Assembly (NCBI GenBank): GCA_023807065.1
Contig: JAJJLU010000346.1
Location: 21,224-85,223, forward strand
DNA length: 64,000 bases
From: Isotricha intestinalis
Taxonomy: Eukaryota; Ciliophora; Litostomatea; Vestibuliferida; Isotrichidae
Reading direction: 5' to 3'
The notes below the pieces were generated by a model that was not told the DNA's origin, did not search any database, and saw only the letters and a list, made by a program, of their open reading frames with translations. This document shows, piece after piece, positions 1 to 10,540 of the stretch. A program made the translations under genes and the position numbers. Every line of letters begins with the position of its first letter. The first letter of the stretch is position 1.

Positions 1-2451
1 TGATATTTGAAATGTTATTATTGTTAAAGGTATACGTACTCCACCCATATTTTTCACAAATGATTTAAATACTATAAATTTAATCCTTTCTTTTTCCATT
101 TTTTCATCTTTTGTTATTCTTTTTATGACTCCTGTGTTAAGTGAATCTTTATCATTTTTATCATCATTATTATTTAAAAATTCTTCCCTTTTTTCATCTG
201 AGTTTTTCCTTTTTTTTTCTTCTGTTTTTTGCATTTTTTCATAAAATTCAAGAAAGAAATTTTGACCTTTTATTTCATTATAACTTCCAACCCATTTAAT
301 TTCACCTTTACTCATATAAATAATTCTATCAGCAAATGAAATATATTGTAAAGCATGAGTAGCAAGAATTCTTGTTTTTTCTTTTAGATGTCCTAAAATA
401 CAATTTTTCATAACTTTCATTCCAACATTTGCATCTAAAGCAGAAATAGGATCATCAAATATAAAGATATCATTATCTGAATATAATGCTCTTGCCAAAG
501 CAATTCTTGCTTTTTGACCTCCTGATAAATTAACTCCTTTTTCTCCTATTTCAGTTAAATCTCCTCCTTCTAAAATTTCTAAATCTGGTCTTAAACAAGA
601 TAGTTCTATAACTTTATTATATTTTTCTTCAATAAATGAATTATTAAATATAATATTATTTTTGACTGTTGCATTACATATCCATGGTACTTGAGATACA
701 TATGAAACACTTCCATTTAAATAAATTTTTGTTTTTGGATTTAATGGTATTAAATTATTTAATATACTTTGAAGAAGAGATGATTTTCCTGAACCTACTT
801 CTCCTATTATACATATAAATTCTCCATTTTTTATTTCAAAATTTATGTTTTTTAATATTGGATTTAAAGGATTTATTACTTTTTTAGATGAATCATCATT
901 TTCAGTAAGGTAAGTTTGATATAATGAATTTATTTGAGATATCATTGAATAATTATTTGATTTATTATTTACATCATTTTTATTTTTTGAATCAGAATCT
1001 AATAATTCAATTTCTTTAGGAATTAAACTTGTAATTTTATTACTTTTATTCTTTTTTTTTTCTTTTTTTCTTTTTTTTTCCTCTTCTTCTTTTTCCTTTT
1101 GTTGTTTTTCACTTATTGGAGGAATTCCCCAACTAAAGCTTCCATTTTCAATTTTAATTCTAATATCATTCTTTTTAATATTTTCATCATTTTTAATCAC
1201 ATTGGCTTCATTAACTTCATCTTGTTTTAAATAATTTTCTATTCTACCCATTGAAATAGTAGTTTCATAAAAATTAGTCATTATTTCAGGAAAAAATCTT
1301 AAAGGCCATTGTAATCTATTAAATAAACCTAATGCAGTAAATATATCTTCTATTTTAAATACTCCTTTAATATATTGAAATAAACCAATGCTAACTACAG
1401 ATGTTATTACTGGACCTGCCCATTGAATTGTATTATTTAAATTACTTAATCTAAATTTTTTAAGTAAATTAGCTATTTCATCTTCTCTTGCTAAATTAAT
1501 CTTATTTTTAAATTCATCTTCCCACGAATATAATTTTAAAATTTTAATATTATTAAAGGTTTCTGTTGTTACTTTCATTCTCTTATCTTTTAATTTCACA
1601 TGAACCTTGATTAAAGCTTTTATTTTCTTTTGAAAAGATAAATTACCATAAATAAATAAAATTAAAATTATTAATCCACAGAAAAATACTCCACCTAAAA
1701 TTTGATACAACATAACACAATAAATAATAACTTGAATAGGCATACAAAATATATCTGGAGAACACCACATTAAAAATGTTAATTTTTGAGAATCACTTTG
1801 AATAAAATTTATAACTTGTCCAGTATCAACTCTTTCTTTCATTGAAGAAGGACTAATTTTAAGTAATTTTTCAAAAATTAAACTTTGAAATTGAGCAGTT
1901 ACTTTATAACCAAGTAAACATTGATATTCTGTTGTTTTTCTCCATAATAATACATGAACAATTCTAAAAAAGATTAATAAAAATCCTATTTGATATTGAG
2001 AAAAAAGAGAATAAAAACCTTTTTTTTCTGTTGTTTCTTTTGAAAATCTAGACATAAATTCTCTAAAAAGAGAAAGTCTTATTGCTTCCATTATAGATCT
2101 AAAAAATACACTGACCATAACATAAACTAGTAAAATTTTATTAGCTACAAAAGCTGCTCTTATTAATGGATGAAATTTTTTATTTTTATAATTTTTAATA
2201 AACCATATTTCTTTTAAATCGTTTATAAAATTTTTACTTTGCAATTTTTCAGGAAGACTTCCTAAATATTCAGGTTTAAGAGAAAGTAAATTTGATAATT
2301 TTATAATATTAAAAGCCCAAATGACTAATAATCGTTTTATTGGACCGGAACTTGTATATGGATCTTGTTTATTAAGTCTACTATATTTTTTTAATACTTC
2401 ATTTTCATTTATATTTTTTAAAGGAAAATCGGATAATAAAGACTCTTTCAT
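1..2451 (-). CDS. ABCC-type (MRP-like) ABC transporter, N-terminal part
   Basis: Open from an ATG at 2449-2451 to the window edge (817 codons seen), so the C-terminal half lies outside. A cytosolic start (MKESLLSDFP) is followed by hydrophobic segments of one ABC membrane domain; there is no extra N-terminal TMD0, as in short MRPs. The first nucleotide-binding domain has Walker A GEVGSGKSS (about 779-805), the signature LSGGQKARIALARAL (about 487-532) and Walker B DIFIFDDP (about 448-473). The Asp after the Walker B Asp, in place of the usual catalytic Glu, is typical of ABCC NBD1. A Lys/Glu-rich insert (about 1040-1110) separates membrane domain and NBD. The family exports organic anions and conjugates or regulates channels; the substrate cannot be told from sequence. 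Confidence 0.93.
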   Translation of the reverse strand, partial: MKESLLSDFPLKNINENEVLKKYSRLNKQDPYTSSGPIKRLLVIWAFNIIKLSNLLSLKPEYLGSLPEKLQSKNFINDLKEIWFIKNYKNKKFHPLIRAAFVANKILLVYVMVSVFFRSIMEAIRLSLFREFMSRFSKETTEKKGFYSLFSQYQIGFLLIFFRIVHVLLWRKTTEYQCLLGYKVTAQFQSLIFEKLLKISPSSMKERVDTGQVINFIQSDSQKLTFLMWCSPDIFCMPIQVIIYCVMLYQILGGVFFCGLIILILFIYGNLSFQKKIKALIKVHVKLKDKRMKVTTETFNNIKILKLYSWEDEFKNKINLAREDEIANLLKKFRLSNLNNTIQWAGPVITSVVSIGLFQYIKGVFKIEDIFTALGLFNRLQWPLRFFPEIMTNFYETTISMGRIENYLKQDEVNEANVIKNDENIKKNDIRIKIENGSFSWGIPPISEKQQKEKEEEEKKRKKEKKKNKSNKITSLIPKEIELLDSDSKNKNDVNNKSNNYSMISQINSLYQTYLTENDDSSKKVINPLNPILKNINFEIKNGEFICIIGEVGSGKSSLLQSILNNLIPLNPKTKIYLNGSVSYVSQVPWICNATVKNNIIFNNSFIEEKYNKVIELSCLRPDLEILEGGDLTEIGEKGVNLSGGQKARIALARALYSDNDIFIFDDPISALDANVGMKVMKNCILGHLKEKTRILATHALQYISFADRIIYMSKGEIKWVGSYNEIKGQNFFLEFYEKMQKTEEKKRKNSDEKREEFLNNNDDKNDKDSLNTGVIKRITKDEKMEKERIKFIVFKSFVKNMGGVRIPLTIITFQIS

Positions 2452-2620
2452 TTATATATATATATTAAATAAATACATATAAAAAAAGAATATAAAAATA
2501 AAAAGTAAAAGAAAAAAAATAATATAAAAATATGAACAAATAATGAATAAAAATAAAATAAAAATGTATTAAAATAAAAAAATAAAAAAAATAATAAATC
2601 AAAAAAGAAAGAAAAAATAA

Positions 2621-2663
2621 GATTGGGAGTGTGATATTTGAAGAGATTAGGAGTGTGATATTT
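2621..2663. repeat. Tandem pair of 19-base direct repeats at relic edge
   Basis: GATTGGGAGTGTGATATTT (2621-2639) is followed five bases later by GATTAGGAGTGTGATATTT (2645-2663), 18 of 19 bases identical. The first ten bases also form the left arm of the inverted repeat with 3363-3372. Repeated subterminal motifs of this kind are common at DNA-transposon ends, though the role here is inference. Confidence 0.6.
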
Positions 2664-3372
2664 AATAGATTAAGAAAAAATATATTTTTTTTAATTCATT
2701 TATCTCAATCAAATGTAAATATTATTTATTATTGGTTGGTCAGGTTGTAATGAAGTAAATTCAATATAAAGATAATATTGAATTGGCAATCAATATAGAG
2801 GCATATAACATTCATAGTATAAAAGAAAAAATAATAGGATAGAATAAAATTCCAGAAGAGTATGTGATGGTGCACGGTAAAACTTATAAAGTAGATATTT
2901 AATTAATAATATTAAGTCTATAAAATATCTCAATGTAAAATTAAAGAGAGCTTTGAAAGAATAAATGACGATAACATTGTTATAGAAAGTGTAACTAGAA
3001 ATTAATTTAAAAGATATATAATATATAAATTAGGAAATGATTATAATTATTTAATAAATAGAGGAATTTTTGAGATTACAAGAACAAGAAGAGTATTTGG
3101 AATTAAGGAAGAAAAAAGTTATATTTGTTTTTTTATAATAAAAGGATTCGATAAAGTATATTTTGAATATAAAAGGAAGTTTTTTATTTAGAAATCACTT
3201 TCCAATGAGATAAGAAAAAAAAAAGATGAAATGATTCAGTTGATAGAGAAGAAGATTTTGGTGTATGGCTTCACTATTGGAAAAAGAATACTGAAGAGAA
3301 GAAAGAAAAATTAATTGAAAAATGTGGGATTGAAAACTTGATGAGTTTAAAAAAACAATTGAACTCCCAATC
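2621..3372. mobile_element. Candidate decayed transposon or gene relic with short inverted ends
   Basis: The 10-mer GATTGGGAGT at 2621-2630 recurs inverted at 3363-3372. It is unusually G-rich for this DNA, so the pairing is unlikely to be chance. Between the ends lie coding-like pieces on the plus strand broken by stops and frame changes. One frame runs 2916-3002, then TAA at 3003, then 3006-3188, then TAG at 3189. Another runs about 3239-3408 and reads GVWLHYWKKN. The piece at 2916-3002 (VYKISQCKIKESF...) and the YYW codons near 2731 recall a FLYWCH zinc finger, a module common in Mutator-like transposases, but the match is weak. No transposase catalytic core is seen. It may instead be a dead host gene. 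Confidence 0.35.
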
Positions 3373-3893
3373 CCCCAAAATATTGCAATTTATATCTTTT
3401 AGATTTTAATCATTTTATTTTTTTAATTTATTTATTTCTTTATTTTTTAATTTATTTCCCCATTTTTTATTATTACATTTTATTCTTTTTTATTTAAATT
3501 TGATTTTTTATTATTATTTTATTTTTAAGAATTAATTAAACAAATATTAATTATTAATTAAAATCCAAAAAATTAATCTTATAATATTAATTAATTCCAA
3601 GGATGCATATATAAATAACAGAGTAATTTCTATGATTGAATTTTTTCAGTTAATCATTATCTTCATTAAAAAAATTTAAAAGATAATAATTTCCTTTAAA
3701 AAAATCTATCTTTCTCAAATTCATCTTTAAAACCAATTTTTTATTTATTGTTAAAAATCTCTCAACAAATCTTTCTAAAAATATTTCTTTCTTAGATTAA
3801 ACTTATTTTTCCTTTAAAATTCTAATTCTACTAATTTTTTAAAATTTGCCATATTTTCCCTTTAAAGACCATATAAAACAAAAAAAATATAAA
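3373..3893. other. A/T-rich spacer upstream of the BRWD gene
   Basis: About 520 bases of T-rich DNA with no supportable gene. It presumably holds the promoter and 5' untranslated region of the BRWD-type gene. An upstream in-frame reading from 3846 has no ATG and is not taken as coding. Confidence 0.5.
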
Positions 3894-6800
3894 ATGATAA
3901 ATAATAATCCACAAAACTTTGAAGGAGATATCAATTATTTGATAATTGAATATTTAAAAAATCAAAAATTTAAGTCAAATTCTGAAAAAGAAGAAATTAT
4001 TACAAAAGTATATTTCCTTTTTTTTAAATTTTTAAATTTTAGCTTGTAGGCAATTTATCTTATGGTAATTATTCAGATTTATCCTTAAACTTATTAAATT
4101 GTTCTTATGAAAAAAGAAAAGAACTTTTCTCAAATCTTAAATCCAAAAATTTAAATCAAATTGTTTCTGATTTTTTAAATTTTAATTCTGATTCATTAAT
4201 TAAAAAAAATGTCCCAAATGAAGAAATCAAGGCGGAAAAAATTTGTTCTTTTGAAATGATAAGAAAGAAAAAAGAAGTAAAAAAAAAGATATATGAAAAG
4301 AAAAATATTTCAAAATATAATCATATGAAAACTTTATTAGGTCATATACAAATAATGGAAAATTTAAATATAGTTCCTATTCCAATTTTTTGTTTATGTT
4401 TTAGTGAAGATGATTCAATGATTTTCACAGGAGATAATAACGGAGTAATTAAAATATGGAGTACAAGAACAGGAGCATTAATTGATGTTTTTAAAAATCA
4501 TGATAAACCTATTAATGAATTATTTTGTTATTATGATTATTTAATTTCTTGTTCTGATGATCAAAATGTTATTATTTGGAATACTAAAACATTAAGAATA
4601 GAAAAAACATATACTTTTAATGAAAGTATTGTTAGATTAGTTGGTTTTGAATATAAATATTTAACTAAAATAAAACATTTAATAATAGTTATTTCGATTA
4701 GTGGAAAAATTTATTATTTAAGTTTAGATGATTTAAATGATGATGATAATGATATTTTCCCTGGAAAATTTAACTTAGATAAAAATATTTTTGAAAAAAA
4801 AAATTTTAAGAAACATAAACAAATACAACAAAGTAGTGTTGCAGTTAGTAATAAAAGTGAAATTTTAGTATGTGGATATAATGATGGATTAATATGTGTT
4901 TGGGATATAAAAAGAATTTTTGATGATACAATAAAGAATAAAAAATTTATTTTAGATTTTTCAAGTTATGTGCTTTTCTTAGAATATGTACATAATTCAT
5001 TAGTTCAATTTTCAGAATTTTGTACATCTGGAAAATACTTTATCACTGCTTCTGTTGATGGGTCAGTTAATGTATGGATTGTAAAAGAACATATTATTAA
5101 TTCAATAAGAAATAATATTTATATTTTAGAATTCCCTATTTATTGTATTCAAACTATAACAGAAAGTGAAGATAGAGTAAGAAGCTCTGTAAATGTTGCA
5201 ATGTGGACTAAAAAAAATAATTATGTTATAATTATTATTTCTTCAAAACCAAGAAAAAAACATATTAATGATAATCAAAATAACTTATCGCATATTAATA
5301 ATAATAATAATCAAAATAATAACAATAACAATAATCAAGAAAATAATCCAAAGAGAAGTTCTTCTTTAATTGTTTATTCTTTGTCTTTAAATAGAATAAT
5401 AAAAAAATATAATGAATTAAATGGTTTTCATTGTCATGATGAATGTTTTGTTTTAGAAAGTCATCCAATAAATGAAGAAATTATTTTAACTATATCTGGA
5501 ACAAATCATATAGTTTTATTTAATTTTTTAACAGGAGAAATAATAAAAGAATTTACAGAAAATAATTTTTTCTTTTCTAATATTTCTCAGACAATAATTG
5601 CATCAGAAGGTAAATTTTCATCAAAAGGAGATTATTTTGTAATTTCAACTTTTCTTGGTTTTATCTCCATTTATTCTATTTATTCAAGAAATTCATATTT
5701 AACAACTTATATGAATCAATTTATGACTTCAGAATTTAATTCAGAATCAGTGATAATGAGAGACCCTCTTTCAACTACTTTTGCTAAATATGTAAATATG
5801 TATAATTTACCTTATATTATAGAACAACCTTATAGTGAATTTAAATTAAAACAAATTGATTTATATAGAAATACTTTAAGAAATAAATATAATATCACTG
5901 ATAGAGATATTGAAGATAAATATATGAAAAATAATTATAGGAATTATGAATATTTCTTTGAAGAAAGATTACTAGAATGTTCTAAAGAAGAAGAAGCATT
6001 TAAACAAGCTGAAAAAGATAATATGAATTATAGATTATCTAATGAAAATGATAATGAAAGAGAAGAAGGACAAGAAAATGAAGATGAATCATCTAATGAT
6101 GATAATTATAACAATAATGAAAATGTATCTAATAATAGCGAAGAATATCAAAATGATGAGTTTTTAAGTGAAGAGGAGAAAATGGTAATTGAAAGTGAAG
6201 AAATTGAAGAAAATATAAGAAGAAATAATAATAATGTAAATTATAGTTTAAGAGACAGACATAATTCACCAAATGAAAATAGATCAACAAATAATGGTTA
6301 TTATAGTTTAAGAAGCTCTAACACAAATCAAAGAAATAATAATAACAATAATACTAATTCAAACAATAACATTTACATTCATACTAGATCTCATGATCAA
6401 CAAAGAAATAATAATTCAACAAGAAGAAATCATATAAGAATTCGTAATAGATTAAGATTAAGAAGAAATAATCAAAATAATAATAACAATTCAAATTTAA
6501 ATAACGAAAACAATAATTTAAATACTAATAATAATTTAAACAATACAATAGAAGAAATTAATTCAGATGTAGAATATAAAATGGCAATTGAGGAATTCAA
6601 TCATAGAAAAAAGAGAAATATTAAAATAGATGATGAAGAAGAAGAAGATATAAAAGTAAAAGACATTGAAGAAGAAGATGAAATATCAGATTTAAGTAAA
6701 GAGAAAGTAATTGAAGAACTTCTTAGTAAAGCAGTTGAAGATACAGAACATGAATGTTTCTTATGTAAATTTAATTCTAAAAAAACATTAGGACCATTCT

Positions 6801-8449
6801 ATCTTGATGATTCTAAAGGCATTAAAATTTCTTTTGAAAAAAATTCAAACTTTGAAAAAGAAGTTTATTTTGATTTTAATTGCATTTTCTATCATAATGA
6901 TTTTATTTTATTAGATAAACACACGAAAAAATTTGATATAATAAAAACAATAATTAATATAATAAAACAAGAAAAGATTTGTTTTAGATGTGGAAATCAA
7001 TTTGCAACTAAAAAATGTTCGAATAAAAATTGTGAAAAATATTTTCATGGTAATTATTGTTTGCAAAAATTATGTGTTGAAGCACAAGAAAATATATCTC
7101 AATGTTTAGAATGTTATAAAGAATATTTTGAAATTGAATTAAATAATGATTCTAATCAAAAGCCTTTTGGAGGAGTTGATATGAATTTAATACCTAAAAA
7201 TTTTTTTTTAGAAGAAAAAATATTTCCTTCAATTTATTTCCCTCAAAAAGCAGAAGAAGTATATTTTATTTATCAAGGTTATGAAGCTTTTTTACAAAAA
7301 TATTATCCTTTTATTATTTATGAATTAAAAGGAAAAATTTTCTTTTGGGAAAATTCTTTTAATGTTAATTATCCTATTCTTTGTAAAATTATTAATATTT
7401 CTTATGAATTTGAAAATCCAAAAACAATTTCTTTTGTTAAAATATTCTTTGGGAATAAACATCTTTTAAATAATACTAAAATTCTAATAAGAATTCAATT
7501 ATATAATATTGAAGAAGACAAAGAATTTGAAATTATATTCTTTGAAAATGATTTACCTGATTTTCTTATTAGAAAAAATATTTATGAAAAAACTAAAAAA
7601 TATTACGAAGAAGTAATTTCTAAAAATAAAAATATGGAAGTACAAATTTATTTAGGAACAGAAAAATATCAAGCAAAAATAATATCTGATATGCCACAAG
7701 AAAATAATATTAATTTTCTAAATTCAAAATATAATAATTTAAAAATTAAATACATTAATGAAGAAGATTTTGAAGGAAATGAAGAAGAAACTCAAATTAG
7801 TTTTTGGGATATTTACTTAAAAGATACTATTAAAATAGGAGAAATATGGGAAAAAATTCAAAATAAATTATTAAGTCATTTATCAAGTATAATGGAAAAA
7901 AATAAAAATGATTTAAGTTTATTTTTTAATTTAGTAGATGAGACAAAAGATGGTGCTTTGAATTATTATAATATTGTTCCTGTTCCAATGTATTTAAATT
8001 TAATTAAAGAAAGATTAAAAAATAAATATTATCTAACACAAGAAAGTTTTAAATTTGATGTTAATTTAATTTTATCTAATTCAAAATTATATAATGAGAA
8101 TACATCTACTATTGTTAAAAACTCTCAAATTTTAGTTAATAAATTAAATGAAATTTTAGATATGATAAATAAAACATTTGAAAGTAATTTAAATTCAAAT
8201 AAAAATTTAACTGATTCTGCTTTAAAAATATTAACAAAAAAAAGAAAACGATTAGAAAAAGATTTAGGATTTAATTTTGAAGATGAAGATGATTATCTTT
8301 TTGGAAATAATAATCAAAGAAATTTAAGACAAAGAAAAAATATAAAAACAAATTCTGATTCTTATATTGAAAATGATGAAATGTCTCATGTTAAAACCAC
8401 AGCAAGCAAAGGAAAAAGATCTATAAAAAATAAAAAAAAACATAAATAA
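3894..8449 (+). CDS. BRWD/PHIP-type WD40-bromodomain protein with internal ePHD-like module
   Basis: Two exons, 3894-4007 and 4043-8449, around a 35-nt GTATAT...TTTAG intron, give 1506 residues. The N-terminus matches the BRWD leader (INYLIIEYLKNQKF, then LVGNLSYGNYSDL). WD40 repeats follow from about residue 125 (LLGH...GVIKIWSTRTG). After an Asn- and acid-rich linker comes a cysteine/histidine block (6756-7125; CFLC...CFRCG...CSNKNCEKYFHGNYC) that looks like an extended PHD finger. Next is a crypto-Tudor region (EEVYFIYQGYEAFL ... DLPDFLI) and one bromodomain (about 7869-8160) with the YN of the acetyl-lysine pocket (SKLYNENTS). Animal relatives recruit CRL4 and bind histones; a nuclear chromatin reader is inferred. 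Animals have two bromodomains and no PHD at this place. Confidence 0.92.
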
Positions 8450-8652
8450 AATATCTCTCTTTAATTCTAGATTTTATAAAATTATATAATAATAATATTC
8501 TAAATAATTATTATAAAATTTATTCTTTTAATTGAAACTAAAAATTTAAAATAAATATAACATAATGCCTAATTATAAATTAAATATATATATTTTCAGT
8601 TCAATTTATTTTTGTTAAATTTTTTACTTTGAAAGCTTTTTTTAAATAAAAG

Positions 8653-9553
8653 ATGGAAGAAGTTAAAGCAATTTATTATAATTATAATGGAAAATAAATA
8701 CCTAATATTTATGATTTTAAAATATATTTAAAAAAAATTCAAGAAGTATATAAATTATCAGAAATTCAAATGAAATTTATTTCTTTTGAATTTATGTTTA
8801 AAAATGATAATTCTAATTTAACTTTTGATGTAAAAACAAAAGATGAATACTATACTCCATTAGAAATTGGATTTTCATATATACAATTATTTCTAAAATA
8901 AAACTTCCAGAATTAGATGATTAAGATTCTATAATACCTAGATTAAAACAAAAGAAAAAAGAATAGATAAAAGATTATCTTACAATAAAAAAAAAATTTA
9001 GATTTAGAGAAAGAATTATCATTAAATAATAAAGAAAATGAAAAGGTAAATGAAGAATCATTAGAAATAATAATGAAGAAAAAAAGAATAATAATCATTT
9101 AAAAGAAAAAAACATAATAAATAGTATAAATGATTTATTTATAAAATTCAATTGTCATTTTCTAGATAATGATAATATTGAAAATCACATAATAAAAATA
9201 AAATTAAATAAAATAAGTCAAAATAATCCAATAAAATATCATTTTAGAGTAAGAAATAATGGAAATAATAAATGGCCAAATGATACAATATTAAAATGTA
9301 TGAATGATGATACAGAAATATTTTTTTTAATTCTAGTATTAATGATGATTATTCAGAATTTATAAATGATAATGATGGAGGATATCAAATGTTTTCAATT
9401 ATAGTTATTTTTAAAAATTATTGTAATATTCAAGTTGGATATTATAATTTAAGAGCTTATTTAATAAGTGATAAATTTGGAAGAATAGGAGATGAATTTT
9501 GTAATTTAATAATCCAAGTTTTACCTCCTGATAACAATTCTTTTTTTTTTTAG
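8653..9553 (+). pseudogene. NBR1-like PB1 plus FW-domain gene, broken
   Basis: From ATG 8653 a PB1-like domain can be read (VKAIYYNYNGK, then IPNIYDFKIYLKKI). The 3' part, about 9130-9540, reads like the NBR1 central FW domain (YHFRVRNNGNNKWP, later GYYNLRAYLISDKFG). The reading needs several repairs: in-frame TAA at 8695, TAA at 8922 and TAG at 8964, plus frame changes near 8887, 9060 and 9330, mostly at A or T runs. No GT...AG segment removes these lesions. NBR1 proteins are selective-autophagy receptors; ZZ and UBA domains were not seen. It is probably a decayed gene; clustered sequence errors are the main alternative, but they would not explain the stops. Confidence 0.6.
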
Positions 9554-9760
9554 ATAATAGCGAAGAATAAAATGAATGTATTAAATTCACTCAAATTTCA
9601 GTTTTTATCAAAAATACTATTTATAGAATTTTTATGATTATTGTCCTTTTAAAATCTAGAAGAAAAAATATTTATTTTGCTATGTTCATTTTTTATTAAT
9701 AATATAATATAAAATAAAACAGTTTATTTATTTTAAATTAAATTTATATTTTATATAAAT

Positions 9761-10348
9761 TTAATTTGTTTTGATTTCTTTATCAAATAAAATCTTTAAT
9801 AAAATCTTTCGAATTTTATTTCTAAAAATGAATATTATTAAAGGAATAAAAATTAAATTTAAAATCAATATTTTATAAAAGCCTGAACTTATCATAGGTT
9901 TCAAAATCTTTCCTCCTTTAAAACTAACTAATTCAACAATTAAAGGAAATATTATTTCTTTTTCATCTTCAAACTGATAAACTTTTGTATATGGTATTAT
10001 TGAAAGTAAAAAAAAATTTTTATCAAAATTATTTTTACATAAGATTGGATTTTTCTTTTCATTTACTTTAAAACTTCTTTCATTAACTTCATTTAATTTT
10101 ATTTCATTATTTAAATTTGAAACTGGATAAATATCATCACAAATAATTTTAAATTGTATTTTTATACCAAATGAACCAATAAAATGAACTCTTATATTAT
10201 AATCTCCATTTTCAATAAGTTTATCTTTTGATATTGATAATAATATTTCCTCATTATATTTAACTTTATCAAATTTAATTTTTGACTCTGGATTAATTTC
10301 TATAATTTTACATAAAATTTGAGGAAATATGAAAATGAATATTATCAT
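9761..10348 (-). CDS. Predicted type I membrane protein, unknown
   Basis: 195 residues. The first 13 (MIIFIFIFPQILC) look like a signal peptide. A beta-rich central domain follows (VKYNEEILLSISKDKL, YNIRVHFIGSFGIKI), with two cysteines (CDD near 70, LCKNN near 104). One hydrophobic span (about 157-175, ILNLIFIPLIIFIF) is followed by a short basic tail (RNKIRKILLK). This layout suggests a lumenal or extracellular domain anchored by a single C-terminal helix. I do not recognise the family. The gene converges on the NBR1-like relic, with its stop about 200 bases beyond the relic's end. Confidence 0.7.
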   Translation of the reverse strand: MIIFIFIFPQILCKIIEINPESKIKFDKVKYNEEILLSISKDKLIENGDYNIRVHFIGSFGIKIQFKIICDDIYPVSNLNNEIKLNEVNERSFKVNEKKNPILCKNNFDKNFFLLSIIPYTKVYQFEDEKEIIFPLIVELVSFKGGKILKPMISSGFYKILILNLIFIPLIIFIFRNKIRKILLKILFDKEIKTN

Positions 10349-10540
10349 TTAAAATTTATTTTTTTAAATATAAATAATCTAAAAAATTAATTAAATTAAA
10401 TTTGAATTATAATCTTTATTTCAAAGATAGATAATACTCAAAAACAAATTTGAAGATAAAATTTTTATTTTATATATGTCAATTAATTTAACATTTTAAA
10501 AAATTTAAATTTTTTAAAATAATATAAAAAATAAATAAAA

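Noticed and set aside
8890..8935. Euplotes-type programmed frameshifting at AAA-TAA in the NBR1-like locus and at the PPME1 break.
   Set aside because: The PPME1 break has no AAA-stop site, shifts at 8695 lead straight to new stops, and UGA is a stop, not Cys, here.
8653..9553. Stop codons TAA/TAG read as Gln (ciliate code 6) to rescue the NBR1-like gene.
   Set aside because: Dozens of long genes in the window end in TAA and use CAA for Gln, and the locus also needs frame repairs that recoding cannot supply.
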